Positions 1 through 11,583 of a DNA stretch of 64,000 nucleotides are shown here, piece by piece. The notes beneath the pieces are model-generated. The model ran no database searches. It was not told where the DNA came from and worked only from the letters and a program-made list of their open reading frames with translations. Numbering within the stretch: position 1 is the stretch's first letter; every line of letters starts with the position of its first letter. The stretch comes from Luzula sylvatica (Eukaryota > Streptophyta > Magnoliopsida > Poales > Juncaceae), in NCBI GenBank assembly GCA_946800325.1, contig OX326958.1:19862414-19926413 (forward strand), given 5' to 3'. A program made the position numbers and the translations under genes.

Positions 1-99
1 GAAAAGGACGAACTTGTACGGCATGACTTAAAAAACGGAAAGTCGGAGATCCAATGTGATAATTGTCGGGCACCATGGTTCGTGCCTTGTTTGTACTAG
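1..99 (+). CDS. 3' end of an F-box/DUF295 protein gene (partial, runs off the window)
   Basis: The window opens inside an open frame of 32 codons ending in TAG at 97-99. Its C-terminal peptide ends CRAPWFVPCLY and is nearly the same as the end of the F-box/DUF295 gene at 36756-37740. It is therefore the last piece of a third family copy whose body lies left of the window. Proteins with an N-terminal F-box and a C-terminal DUF295 beta-propeller-like domain are usually substrate receptors of SCF ubiquitin ligases; that role is from family knowledge, since no F-box is visible here. The downstream AT-rich DNA also resembles that after the 37740 stop, so the duplication included flanking sequence. 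Confidence 0.8.
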   Translation, partial: EKDELVRHDLKNGKSEIQCDNCRAPWFVPCLY

Positions 100-1527
100 C
101 ATGGACTCCTCGTTCCGTTTTGACATATATATATTTTTAAAGTTTTAACGTGTAATTAATTTTTTTCGGATGCATTTAAAATAATTTTAATATGAGCACA
201 TATATGTGTATAATTATGTATTATTTTTACATTGTATTTTCTTACATATTAGCTTTAATAATTCAATTAGAAAATGTTATGTATGAACCATACTAAATAT
301 GAACGTTAAATAAAGAGAAAAATTTAGCATATGTATTTGACGGATTTTAAAAAATTTCCGAAAAACTACAATTAATATGATGTACGATTCATAAATAAAA
401 CTCTTCATTTTCCATTCGATAATATAACTTAATTTTATGAAAATAAATAATTAAATATACTAGAACCGACGTTAAAAACTTATCAATATTTTATATATAA
501 ACTTTTCGTTGTTCTATTTGTATTTTTCTGGCATAGACCTAAGAAATATAATATGACTTCCTAAAAATATTTAAAATTAATTGTTAAATAATAGTCACTT
601 AAATATTAACAAAAATATTAAGGTTAATCCATAATGTAAATTTTACTATATATATCATAAGACAATATTGAGATAATTATGTCTAGGGTTGTAAACGGTT
701 CAGTCCCTTAGTTCCGTCCCTGGTCGGATAAGAATTTTTTTCGAATAATTAAATTAGATATTTGATATTTAACACAACTATTTATTTATCTTCAATATTC
801 AAATAACATTAAAACAATACTTAAATAATACATAAAAAGTACGTCATAATTTTTGACAAGTGTTGAAAAAACTTTGATATTAAGATTTTTTGTTTTGTTT
901 TTTTTTTCAGAAAAAGCAACTCATGAAACTTAAAAAGAAAAAAAAGAAATAAGAAGTCTTGGATATGAGAGAAATAATTTAGGATTCGGAAATATCTTGA
1001 AAATAAACTTCATGTATTTTTTTAAAATAAAATTGGTTTACGAAGCAATAACATGAGTCATATGAATATGATTTTTTTATTAGGTCTTACGAGATTATAC
1101 TTATTTAAATGTAAAATAAGTTATGAAAAATGAATATCCGTTTTTTATTGTTACCCGTATTCTGATAGTATCTGCATACGAATCTGGATCCCGATCTTGA
1201 TCCGTTTGGATTGGATAGTTAGTCGAATCCGGTTGGGATGATATGTTGATAATCGTTTATATCATACCATGTTTCGAAATGTGCAATGACCTGAAACCGA
1301 CCCGTACTGCCTCGCAACACGACTACACCGAAATCATAGTCCAATTCATTCACTTTCTACGCAAAGGTAACTCGCTTTCATTCTTTCTACTGATACTAAA
1401 ATCAGATCTTCTCATTTCTTACACTTTCAGACCCCCTTTATCCCCTCACTTTCCAAACAAAAACACTCAAAACTCTCTGATTAGTGCAAATCGTGATCAA
1501 ATAGAAGTAGGTGCATCAGGGTAATCA
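100..1527. other. AT-rich intergenic DNA between the F-box end and the NLR
   Basis: No convincing gene is seen. The first 350 bases are homologous to the DNA behind the other F-box copy at 37.7-37.95 kb and contain one copy of a dispersed AT-rich repeat. The 93-codon frame at 1243-1524 lies just upstream of the NLR start, has no recognisable domain and is probably NLR leader DNA. A CT-rich stretch at about 1340-1450 would suit a 5' untranslated leader for the NLR. Confidence 0.5.
215..445 (+). repeat. Dispersed AT-rich repeat, copy 1
   Basis: This stretch contains TTGTATTTTCTTACATA followed by TTATGTATGAACCAT and a run ending near TGACGGATTTT. The same succession is found reverse-complemented at 12660-12957 and directly at about 22105-22345, with a shorter piece at 37850-37950. 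Length and divergence suggest an old non-autonomous element or old segmental copies. Its ends could not be set by eye. Confidence 0.55.
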
Positions 1528-4500
1528 ATGGATCCTTTGACGGTGAGTATTGTGATGGCCATCGTTGGGTGGATTGTGGGCCCGATAATCAGTCGGTATC
1601 TCACCAAAGCATTAGACAAATGGGCGAAAACCGTTAAACTCGAAGAAGAGGTCAGTGCCCTGAAAGAAGAGTTTCGTAAGATTGCCGGCCTCCTCTACGA
1701 AGTTAAAAGATCAAACGTCGACAACCCACAATTGATCGAATATTTGAGAGATCTTCATCAGTCGATGTATGATGCGGAAGATCTTCTTGATGAATTGGAG
1801 TATTATCGCCTCCAAGACGACTTCCAGACACCTGTCATTGGGCCTGGCAACAGTAATCAATTTTTTGGAATTAAAAAGATTTCGTGTCGCCCGGTCAGTA
1901 GCGTTTTTGTTAAAGAACATGGGCCATCCATCCGCAAGCTTGATAAAAGTGACATGTCAAAACGGATTAATGGTGTGATAAAGAAACTAAAAGAAAATGG
2001 TGAGGAAGTGAGAAAGTCAGTCAAACTCGAAAAAATAGTTGGCCTTGCTGAGATAATCACCTTTGAGAATTTACGTCGAATTGTTGAAGCTTTTCAAAGG
2101 GCCTCAATGAACCAATACAATACAACCAGGATTCCCAATGATCATGAGGTTGTTGGGAGGGAAGAAGAGAAGATTCGAACATGGCATCTTTTGAAAGCCG
2201 GTAATTTGGGGGATGAAAACATCTCGGTTCTCCCAATTGTGGGTCATGGAGGTGTCGGTAAGACTACTTTTGCCAAATTCATTTACGAAGATGCTGAAGT
2301 GAAAACATACTTTGATGTGCGATTGTGGCTTGAGGTATCACGTGGCTTGAGGTATCGCCTACCTTGGATGTGGAGAAACTCACACTTAAGATGGTACGTG
2401 ATCTTGTTTCTTATAATAAACATGAAAGCGAAAAAGATGAAAGCCTAGAGGTCCTGCAAAACATTTTAGAGAGAGAGTTTGAAATGAAGAACGTTTTATT
2501 GGTAGTGGATAATCTATGGCCGGACATGGATGTAAAATTATGGAACCAACTCATAAAACCATTTAAAGGAACATCCAAAAACGGTTGTAGGATTTTGGTG
2601 ACAACGAGATATCCATCGGTTGCAAAGAGGATTGGTACCATACAAAAGGTTGAGCTCGGTGGTTTGAAAGGTAAAGCTCGTGGCAACTTATTCAACGCTT
2701 GTGCATTTGGGGACAAGAATCCCGAAAATTATCAGAGTTTGCGAATAGTTAGGCAACGTATCGTGAACAAATTAAATGGTTACCCTTTAGAAATAAAAAC
2801 AATTGGTGCCGTACTAAGAGATAACCTTGATTTAAGGCACTGGGATGCAATAGAACAAAGTGATGAGTGGAAAATACCAATAGGAGCGAATAAATATAAC
2901 CATATAATGTCATCCTTAAAAATTAGTTATCAGTATCTTTCCCATGACTTTCAGAAATGTTTCTCCTACTGCTCTCTATTTCCCAAGAATTTTAAATTCA
3001 AGAGAAATGATCTGATCAATCTTTGGATAGCTGAAGGTTTTATTTATTATAAAAGTGAGCTAGAAAGTAAAGAATTAGGGTATAATTGCTTGGATGAATT
3101 AGTTGGTCGAGGTTTCTTTGAAGAAATCCAAGAGTATACCAAATATGAGACGGGGACAACTACTTACTATCTCATGCACGAATTGGTGCATGATCTAGCA
3201 AAAAATGTGTCGTTTGACGAATTCCTCACTATAGATGGATCTGAGATTAAAATAACGGGTAACGCAATACGCCATGTATCAATAATAATATATTTTGCGT
3301 ATAACTGGGATAGTAGTACCAAACATTTTATACCGAGAGAAAAGTTTAGGAATAAACTCGAAAAGATAACAAAAGAGCTGGAAATTTCAAAGTTGAGGAC
3401 CTTGATCGTAATTGGCAATTACGATTCAAAATTTTCCACAAATATTCAATATTTCTACCAAAACGCCAAATGCCTTCGCGTGCTTAGATTGTCAATGGAA
3501 CCCGTTGGTATTGATTCTCTGTTGTGTGGCCTTTCAAACTCCCTTCATCTTCGGTACTTGAAACTAGAATCTTGCTATTTGAATCCCCCCTCGAACAAAA
3601 AAGAAAATAAGAATATTCATAACAATAAACCTGCTAAAACTGTATTTGGGCTTTACCATCTAGAAACCTTGGATATAAGTGATTGGTGTGATGATTTTAA
3701 TTTTCAAAGATTAACACGCTTGCTTGTTAACTTGCGTCGTTTTAATGCCAGAGGAAATCAACTCGCCGTGATTAGTGATATTGGAAAGCTAGTCAAAATT
3801 CAGGAACTTGGTGAATTCATGGTTAAAAAAGATCCTGGTTTCGATATAGGTCAACTAAGTGAGTTAGCGGATCTTGGAGGGTCTTTTAGTATTTCTAATA
3901 TAGAGAATATAGATTCAATGGCAGCCGCCGATAAAGCAAAGTTAAATGGCAAAGAAAAGCTTCAAGGCTTGTCCTTTTATTGGAGTTCAAGTAGATTAGA
4001 TACTCAACCAGATTTGGATGCAGACATCCTTGAGGGCCTCGAACCACCCCCCAACATTGGAAATCTCTATATTCATGAATATGTTGGTACTAAATTTCCT
4101 TCTTGGATGGTTCACAAAAAATATCTCACTTGTTTGCATTTAATAAATTGTTCTAATTTGGAGATTCTCCCACCACTCGGGCAGTTGTTGGTTCTTGAGA
4201 AATTGAAGCTTGAGGGAATGCCTAGGCTGAAAAAGATTTCGAATGAATTTTACGGCAGTTATGTGGAAAAGGCATTTCATTCGCTGAGGGAGATGGTGTT
4301 TACTAACATCGAAAATTGTGAAGAGTGGGTTGGATATGATGGATCGCCCATGTTTCCTTCCTTAAATAAGCTCGAAATTCTCGATTCCAAGAAATTGCGT
4401 AAATTACCTCTTCAATTTTATTCCCGTTCTTTTGGGAACACAGATTGCTTTCCAAAACTAACTGAACTTGTTATTCAAGGTTGTCCAAAGCTGACACTAC

Positions 4501-5888
4501 CTCCCTTGCCTCATGTCCGAACGTTGAAATCTGTTTCCTTTATTGGCGGGACGGATCCATTAGAAAACATGTCACTATTATCAAATTCTCCTAAAGAATT
4601 GTCCTTGTCGATTGTATGGAAAACGGAAAGGAGGACAATCAATCAAGAGGTGTTGGTTTTTCCAAATCTCAAAGCTTTAACTGGGTTAATCATTATAGGG
4701 TGCCCGGTTGATCTCTTACCATGGAAAGGGTTTCAAGAACTTGTATTGTTGAAAACGTTGGTGATCAAGGATTTTGGGGAATGTTCTTCAAGGATAACAA
4801 GAACAAATACACAAAATAGCGAGTCATTCATTCTACCAAAGACACTCGAGTTATTGGAAATCTCTTCAAACAGTGTAACGGGCAAACATTTATCAGAGTG
4901 GTTATTACACTTGCCATGTCTTCTTTCTTTAGTTATAGAGTTACCAAAAATAAATTGTTTAGTTGTCGAAAAGGGTTTCATCTCAATTGCAGTGAACTCC
5001 CAATCACGTGAAGGTTTGCTTCAAATCTTTCCTAATTCAGTGAAGTACCTACAAGAATTAAGAATCAATGGATGCGAAAATTTAGTTTTTCTTAATGTTA
5101 CTCAAGAGGGTTTAAGAGGATTCAATTCGCTCCAAAAATTAACCATTAAAGGGTGCTCTAGACTCCTCTCCTCGCTAGTGGGAAATGAGGGGCTTGATGA
5201 GAATTCTTTACTTCCACCATCTCTTTTACAATTGGAAATCGACAAGGTGCCTGAAAACTTGCAAACCCGAATATTATCCAACCTGCCCCATCTAAATTGC
5301 TTGAAATTAGTTCGCAGTCCGAATCTGAAATCTCTATCGATGCATGCTTTTGTTGCATTGAAAGAGTTGAATATTGAATATTGCACGGCTGTTTCTTTTC
5401 TGGAAGGCGTTTCCAAACTCAGCTCTCTTAGAAAGTTGAAAATATTGAAATGCCCGGGTTTGGCTGCAGCTTGGGATTCTGCATTAAGGAAAGAAAAACG
5501 AAATTTCTCGTTAGCTTTAGAAGTGCTCATAGTTGATGATATGTCATTCCTTACTAAGAAAATTTGCAAATGTTTCGGCTCCCTAGAAAAATTGGTTTTT
5601 AATAATGTCCAAACAAAGGAAATAACAAAGGAACAGGGGGAATCTCTCGGTTTGCTGACCTCATTGCAACAAATCAGCTTTGAAAGATGCTCAAATCTGC
5701 AGTCTCTCGCAAATGAGATGCAGTGGCTTCACTCGCTGATTACACTTAAAATAATAGATTGCCCACAGTTGAAGTCGTTACCAGATGGCTTCCCTTACCT
5801 CAAAGATCTGTACTTAGTTAGGTGTAGCAGTCAGTTGGTTCGAGCGTGTAAAGTGTTGAATGAAGTTAAAAATTTATACATTTCGTGA
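1528..5888 (+). pseudogene. CC-NB-ARC-LRR (NLR) disease-resistance-type gene, frameshifted
   Basis: NLRs of this build are cytoplasmic immune receptors that bind ADP/ATP through NB-ARC and sense pathogen effectors. The first frame (1528-2448) gives an Rx-type N-terminal coiled coil with AEDLLDELEY (residues 83-92), then the P-loop GHGGVGKTT (239-247) and RNBS-A (FDVRLWLEVS). The second frame (from about 2360 to 5888) continues with kinase-2 LLVVDNLW, RNBS-B (ILVTTR), a GLPL-like GYPLEIK, RNBS-D (CFSYCSLFP), an MHD-like MHELVHDLA near 3175 and a long leucine-rich-repeat region ending LYIS. The frames are separated only by a 17-bp tandem duplication at 2325-2358, and a single repeat unit would leave the domains in one frame. 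Apart from this the gene is intact and intronless. Odd residues are N for the second D of kinase-2 and E for D in MHD. As it stands translation ends at 2448, inside NB-ARC. An assembly error at the duplication is possible. Confidence 0.9.
2325..2358 (+). repeat. 17-bp tandem duplication breaking the NLR frame
   Basis: Unit 1 is 2325-2341 (GTGGCTTGAGGTATCAC) and unit 2 is 2342-2358, differing only at the next-to-last base. Since 17 is not a multiple of 3, the copy shifts the frame between RNBS-A and kinase-2. A GT...AG segment of 17 nt can be drawn across it, but that is far below the size of plant introns, so splicing is not a credible rescue. Confidence 0.9.
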
Positions 5889-7224
5889 GGACGAATCCAC
5901 TTGCCCTCGTTAGCCGCTCGGGTAAAAAATTGTAAGTATTTTTCAACAATTTTTTTTCAAGAACTGCCAAGTTGTTTTTATTCCCTGTTCTAAACAATAT
6001 CTCTACTTGCCCTCTATAGCAGGTCATTTAGGGTAGTTACAGGCTTACAACAAAGATCAATAAGGTACTGGTACACAAATGTATTTGTACTGGAATTCTT
6101 AGAGGGATTGGTGATGTTTTTATGTCACATTTGGGAGTTTTTTTATTGTTAATATAATATTTAGGGGTATTTTTGCAAGAATAAATAAAGGGAGCAGTGG
6201 AAATGTGGTGGTGGACCGAGACGATGCAGTTTTTTAGAGTTAGTTAGAAAGGGCAATTCGGTAATTTTGATTAGTTGAACTCACATAGAGAAAGAGATTT
6301 TAGGGATGAAAATTGTAATCCATCAATACTCTTATGTGTTTTATTCGAATTATCCGTTTTGCCGATCTAGAATTGGCTAGGGTTTTGTTATTGGTCATTT
6401 TGCAATTTAGTTCATTTTTTTTTATTGAAAATTGAGATTTTCTTGTGAATTTGAGATTTGAATTGAGTTGAGATCAGATTTGAGTGGAAATTGTGCTCAA
6501 ATCTGACAAAAGTCCATTGTACGGGAATTTGATGACGTTCTTTATTTCATTTAGTACAATGACCTTTCGTCGCGTATGACCTTTTCAGATTTTGGAGGAA
6601 ACTTGAGTTCATAAATTAAAAGGCAAATTACTTGTTAGATTTATAATTACTTTTTTCTTTTCTTTTCTAAATTGAAATGTCTGCATCATACGCATCATGT
6701 TTAATATGTTGTACATCTTATACGTTTACTTTAAAATGATAATTTGATAAATAAATTGAGGTGACAATGAAAATAAATAATTTAGCAGATCATTATATTA
6801 AATACCGCATAACAATGAAAATTACGATAATAATATATTTATACAAAATGGTTGACTTTGTGTGAAATAAATCTGAATAATCTTTTGAAATTTGGGAACT
6901 TCAGAATTTCTCTAAATGAATCTTAGTGATTGTCGATTATGTTACTTGGTTTGGAAGTATGTAAGGTTATTATATTGTTCGTTTTTGTTGCTGTTGCGAT
7001 TTTATTTGGAACAGTGTAATTTTGAATAAAAAAATAGTAAAGAACAGGTTTTTGTGGTTTTTTGGTATTACTTCTGTGATATTATTAGGTAACAATCAAT
7101 TGTTGTTATCTATATTTTTCTTTGCAAAGAGTTGTTATCTATATATAGTAATGTATAGATTGTGTTAGTTCGCCAATATAAAAGAGAAAAAATATATTTG
7201 CAACCTTAACATTTCCCACAATAC
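5889..7224. other. AT-rich intergenic DNA downstream of the NLR
   Basis: No gene is seen. The stretch 7083-7190 matches 35495-35575 in the same orientation. It is thus the distal upstream flank of the duplicated F-box locus, lying just outside the inverted segment described next. Confidence 0.5.
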
Positions 7225-7837
7225 TTGATGTGTTGACAGGAATTTATTTGACTCAATTTAATGTTAAATTCTAATTAATATATGATAAACAATAAAATTA
7301 TGCAAATTGATCATGTTATCAATTAGGTGGCAAAATCATATTAATTAGATGGTAAATGATATTTATTATGTGGTAAACCAAATTATTAAAAAATAATTTG
7401 GTTCATTTAATTATTTATTATGTTTGATTTTACACACGACAAGTCATATTTATTTTAACAAATTTTTATTATTTTATTTTCAAATTTAAAAAAAAAATAA
7501 AGTATTTTCATTTTAATTTTGCTAACTTTTGCGAACTTATTATTTTTAATGCTATATTTTTGTTTATTTTTTATGATATTTTTATTCATGTGTATCCGTT
7601 TAACACATGTTAAACGGTACATTAATTCGGTCAAATAAATTCTTTTCCAAATTTATAGATTTAAATTTGATTAATTAATATTATAAATGGTGATAAACAA
7701 ACTTATTTAAAATATTAAATAAATTAATAATGTGTGAAACGGTAGATTTTGTTTACCTTCTTTTCCTATATAGGATGAAAAAAAAATTAAATTTTCATGG
7801 TTTACCACCATCATTAATGCAGGCATCAACACATCAA
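7225..7837 (-). repeat. AT-rich segment bounded by inverted repeats, upstream of the decayed F-box copy
   Basis: The segment starts with TTGATGTGTTGA (7225-7236) and ends with its exact reverse complement (7826-7837). Its interior matches 35617-36179 in reverse orientation; for example 7651-7810 aligns closely with the complement of 35640-35800. The flanks on both sides are in the same orientation at the two loci. It may be a MITE-like element or a segment flipped by recombination between its inverted ends. Inverted homology runs a little beyond the right repeat, to about 7880. Confidence 0.75.
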
Positions 7838-8492
7838 TCGATCTAGGAGATTTCAAATGAGACATGCATCACCACTCAAATTAAAGGAGACATGCTTCTC
7901 TCGATTTTCAAGAACTTCTTCCAAGGTATCCCATCAAGACACCCAATCTCTATAATTCTTTCTATCGTTTATTAAATTTTCGCCATTTTGTACACATTTA
8001 CGGAACCCATAATTTAATTTTTCAAATTTTCACGGTAATGATATGATCTTTTATCCTTTCACCAAAGGAATATTTTTTATTAATCTTTTATTGTTCAATT
8101 CCAATTCAAGATTACCATTCTATTTCGTTGATGAATTAAGATTGCTTAGATCATTTTCTTGCAATTATTGTTTGTAGAAATTTTCTTTGAAGATGTGAAG
8201 TTGTAATCAAAATATCATCAATTAAACTTTAAAGATTTGAAGATACATTACATTATTGTTTATAGGAACTTCTCTTTTTTTCATCGTGCTTATCACTTCG
8301 CTAAGCTCCTGTTAATCCAAATTGATCTGAATTAGGAGTATAATATAATGACAATTCAGTACTGTGACCAGAGTTTTTTTAATGACATTATTTTTTTTTT
8401 AAAACCAATTTTGTTCATAACATTAACACAACAAACAACAGTTTATAAAACTAAGCTAATTCACGGATATAGAATGTCTACTACAATTTGAC

Positions 8493-8594
8493 ATGGATTG
8501 GACACAACTAAAGAATTTGAATGACTTTTGTAGTTTTTCTTGTTTTCGTTGTGTTTGCAAAAACAGGCGTTTCGCCAGTGATTCTAGGGACCAC

Positions 8595-8629
<35 letters not shown>

Positions 8630-8955
8630 TTTCCATGGCTTCTCAAGAATGATTCCACCAGCTCCCGTTATCTAATTTTGTGTTATATTCCCTTCAATCC
8701 AATAGAACTCACACTCTCCATATCCCCGAAGCAAAAAGATGTAATTTGTTGGGGAAATCAAAACTGTATCTTATCATGCTCGACTATGCTACCGGGCCAA
8801 CGTCATTCCTCAATCCATTGACGGGAACCCATTTTAGTATCCCCGGTCTAACATGTACTCGAATTTATCGACATCCTATCTTTGTAGGTCCTAATCCAAC
8901 AGGAGATGGTGACATATTTATACTGCATGTGCATGGATATGAAAAGTTTCTATGA
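8493..8955 (+). pseudogene. Decayed F-box/DUF295 gene copy
   Basis: The copy begins at an ATG that aligns with the likely start of the gene at 36756. It keeps the phrases CSFSCFRCVC, SLQSNRTHTLHIPEAKRCNLLG and GPNPTGDGDIF. It has lost 27 bp of the F-box just after the start, carries a 33-base C run that changes the frame, and stops matching its sister soon after 8950, so the DUF295 half is gone. The sequence 7.9-8.5 kb upstream is also homologous to the sister's upstream DNA, which makes this a segmental duplicate rather than a retrocopy. It cannot encode a working F-box protein. Confidence 0.85.
8597..8629 (+). repeat. Poly-C tract, 33 bases, inside the F-box pseudogene
   Basis: Thirty-three consecutive C residues replace the short stretch CAGCCCGCACAACTTCCC of the sister gene. 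Such a tract can form i-motif or, on the other strand, G-quadruplex structures and is prone to length change and sequencing error, so its exact length is uncertain. Confidence 0.85.
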
Positions 8956-9339
8956 ATGTGATTTTGAATTTCGTGTTTCACAATATTTTAAATTATGTAA
9001 TATTAAAAAACAAATACACAAAATAGAAACATCCAAAAATACACAAAATAAAAATCATGAAACACGATATTTTAAGTATTTTGGAATATAATTTCGATCG
9101 CGTGTATTCTATAAATAATATTGCACACTAAAAGAAAATCGTGATTTTTAAAATTGTTAGTTAGAGATAACAAGAATATTAATAAATACACAAAAAATTG
9201 TGACTGATAAAAGTGCACAACAATTTGTCCAAAATCGAATAATTAAAAAACAACGTTCCATTTAGAAAATATAACAAAAAATTATCTTCTCAATAAAAAA
9301 CTACATCATCATATAAGTAGAGATCCTATAAACAAAACA

Positions 9340-9386
9340 AAGTCAACAATTTGAACAACCGCGCAATCGCGCGGGGGTTTTCCTAG
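9340..9386 (+). mobile_element. Helitron-like 3' terminus
   Basis: A GC-rich hairpin CCGCGC-AATC-GCGCGG is followed 9 bases later by CTAG (9383-9386) and then T. This is the classical Helitron 3' end: a short hairpin a few bases before CTRR, inserted between A and T. The body should extend leftwards, perhaps to about 8960, but no clear TC 5' end was found. No Rep/helicase coding is present, so this would be a non-autonomous copy. Confidence 0.55.
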
Positions 9387-9775
9387 TATATAACATTATA
9401 TATTAACCTGAATTTTTATTGTTATGATTATAATTTTTTTTTGTTAATATTGAAGTGTAAATTATATTATTATTTAACTATTAAATTGAAATATTTTGAG
9501 AAAGTCACATTATATTTGTTAGGTCTTACACCATACCAAGTAAATATAGTAATGTGGTCAAATTAGATACAAATAGAAAATGAAAAGTATATATATATAT
9601 ATGACGAAAATGGAGAGGGTTTGTTCACCCCTCTTCCAAATTTTGCATTTCATAAGCAGCTCAAAAAAGTTTTACATGATCATACATACCCCTAATAAAA
9701 ATTCTAACCTATACATTTTTCTCTATAAACCAAGATTAAGGGGTATATGATTTCAATTAGAACCTTGGACTTTTC

Positions 9776-9785
9776 TATATATACA
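9776..9785 (+). promoter_or_regulatory. Possible TATA box before the 9846 open frame
   Basis: CTATATATAC lies about 65 bases upstream of the ATG at 9846, a usual spacing for a plant promoter with a short leader. This is weak evidence on its own in AT-rich DNA. Confidence 0.3.
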
Positions 9786-9845
9786 ACTCAGCCCAAAACT
9801 CCTAATATACAGAAAATTAAAAGAAACTAAAAATAAAATAAAAAT

Positions 9846-10043
9846 ATGCCCATTTTTTCATGTCCGCCCGTCTTTCTTGCTATCTTCTTCAGACCCTTAA
9901 AAGGGTTAACTCGAACCCTCCGCACCGCTTTGAAGCATTTCTCACTCCTCATTCTCTTTCTTCCTCTTTTCTTCTTCGTTCTCTGTTCTCCTCAACTCAA
10001 ATCTTTCTCTCTTGCCTCTGATGGAGCTGCTTCTTCTGGTTGA
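9846..10043 (+). pseudogene. Possible first-exon fragment of an unidentified gene, cut by a LINE
   Basis: The 65-codon frame has lower AT content than its surroundings. It starts behind a TATA-like box and encodes a basic N-terminus followed by a hydrophobic stretch (LLILFLPLFFFVLC), as in a type II membrane protein or signal anchor. It ends where the LINE 3' end begins, so the rest of the gene may have been separated by that insertion. I do not recognise the family and assign no function. Confidence 0.3.
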
Positions 10044-10059
10044 TTCTCAGTTTGTTTTC

Positions 10060-10467
10060 CTACCTTTTTTGCTCGTGTTTTTGATTTTTTTTTCGCTCCC
10101 TTGCTTTCTCGAGTTTCTGTTTTCCAGCTATTATTTCTTTTGCGAGATCTTCTTCAGTTTTCCTTAGATCTGTGAAAAACCTCGAGCATCTCTCTCTCCA
10201 CACAATGAATAGATACAAAGCAAATAGTTGCCTTTGGAGATGAGGTGTTTCGAGCTTGAGCATATCTGATCGAGACATTTTTTCTGTGTTTGTGGTTAAA
10301 GCGAGTTTGTTGTTCGTTTTGAGAAGAAGCCATCTTTTTTGGCTAAAGACGCATTCATGTGCCAGATGGACTAGGGTTTCACTGGATCTGAGGCATAGTG
10401 GGCATCGGTTAACCATCGCCCATCCTCTTTTTTGCAAATTATCGATCGTGAGTACCTTGTCTTGCAT
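10060..10467 (-). pseudogene. LINE zf-RVT zinc-binding domain fragment
   Basis: The residues CPLC...ETLVHLAHEC...W match the zinc-binding domain found at the end of plant LINE reverse transcriptases. The lysine-rich tail and stop at 10060 mark roughly the 3' end of the coding part. Confidence 0.75.
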
Positions 10468-10900
10468 TGCAAGCCAAATAAAGGCTTTGATCCGTTCTGG
10501 AATTTTTATGGACCAAACGTTGGCTAAATCCGAATGAGAAGGACTCCCAAAATGAGTTGGGAGTATGCATTTGCCGTTTTAAATGTATTTTTTGGAGTTC
10601 CTTTCCAAAGAATCACATCTCTCTCCTCCTTCAAACTGATTTGATTTAATTCCTCTTCTAATTTCTTCAACTCTTCTCTTGCTTCATCTGACATTCTTTT
10701 TTGAAAATGTTTTTCCAATATTTTTTGTTTCAACTATTCTAACGAAATAATCAGATTCAGTCTATGACTGTATAATGATGGGTATCTCTTTTTCATCTTT
10801 TCCTCTTCCCAATTTCCCTCCCAAAATGGTATGTTGTCCCTCCTCCGATTTGAAATTGAATTTTGGCTTGAAAGAATGATTTATCTTTCTGGACAATTTT

Positions 10901-11161
10901 TCAGAAGTAAGAAAGTTTTTGGTTATTTGGATTAAACTCAGTGGTGGGGCTTATTGTGGGTATGAGGTCTTGCCAGTTCAGTCCACTTTGATGGTTGTAT
11001 TTCCACAGCCATTTGAATAGCAAAGACCTGTTGAAGACCTCTAAATTGAGGAGGCCTAATCCCCCTCCCAATTTGGGTCTGCACACATTGTGCCAAGCAA
11101 CTAATGGGTAGCCTGAGTTAGAAGTTCCTTTCAAGAGGAACTCTCTTCTGATCTTATCCAT
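10901..11161 (-). pseudogene. LINE ORF2 C-terminal fragment
   Basis: The frame opens with a LINE-typical phrase (DKIRREFLLKG ... VCRPKLGGGLGLLNL ... FNRSLLFKWLWKY) that follows the RT domain in plant L1 elements. It is separated from the RT piece by frameshifts. Confidence 0.8.
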
Positions 11162-11583
11162 CTCTATGATTGTTTATTTTGGGAATTTGAAGATTTGAAA
11201 GTAATATGTGGGGAGAGAAAACATAACAGAATTAATGAGGACTATTCTTCCTGTCATGTTTAGCATTGATCCTTGCCACCCAATCACTTTTTATAATGAA
11301 GAGGGTAGCCTAGATATTTGAATGGAAGATATTTTTTAAGGCAACCCAACTCTTCTTCAATTTTTTATGTTTTTCTCTCTTTCTTCTTCTTTCCTCTTGT
11401 CTCCTACTACTTGAAGTCTGACTTATCATAATTTATGGTAAATCCTGAAGAGTTGCCAAATGAATTGAGTACCACTATGAGTCTTCTCACTTGTGGTATT
11501 TCTAATTTCATTAGAAATAATGAATCATCAGCATAGAATAATGCATATTTTATCTCTCTGAAAGGTTTCTCTATGATTCCTCT

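Noticed and set aside
1243..1524. 93-codon frame directly before the NLR
   Set aside because: It has no domain, and the stretch is better read as NLR leader sequence.
2331..2347. A 17-nt GT...AG intron that would rescue the NLR frame
   Set aside because: It is far shorter than any usual plant intron. A tandem duplication explains it fully.
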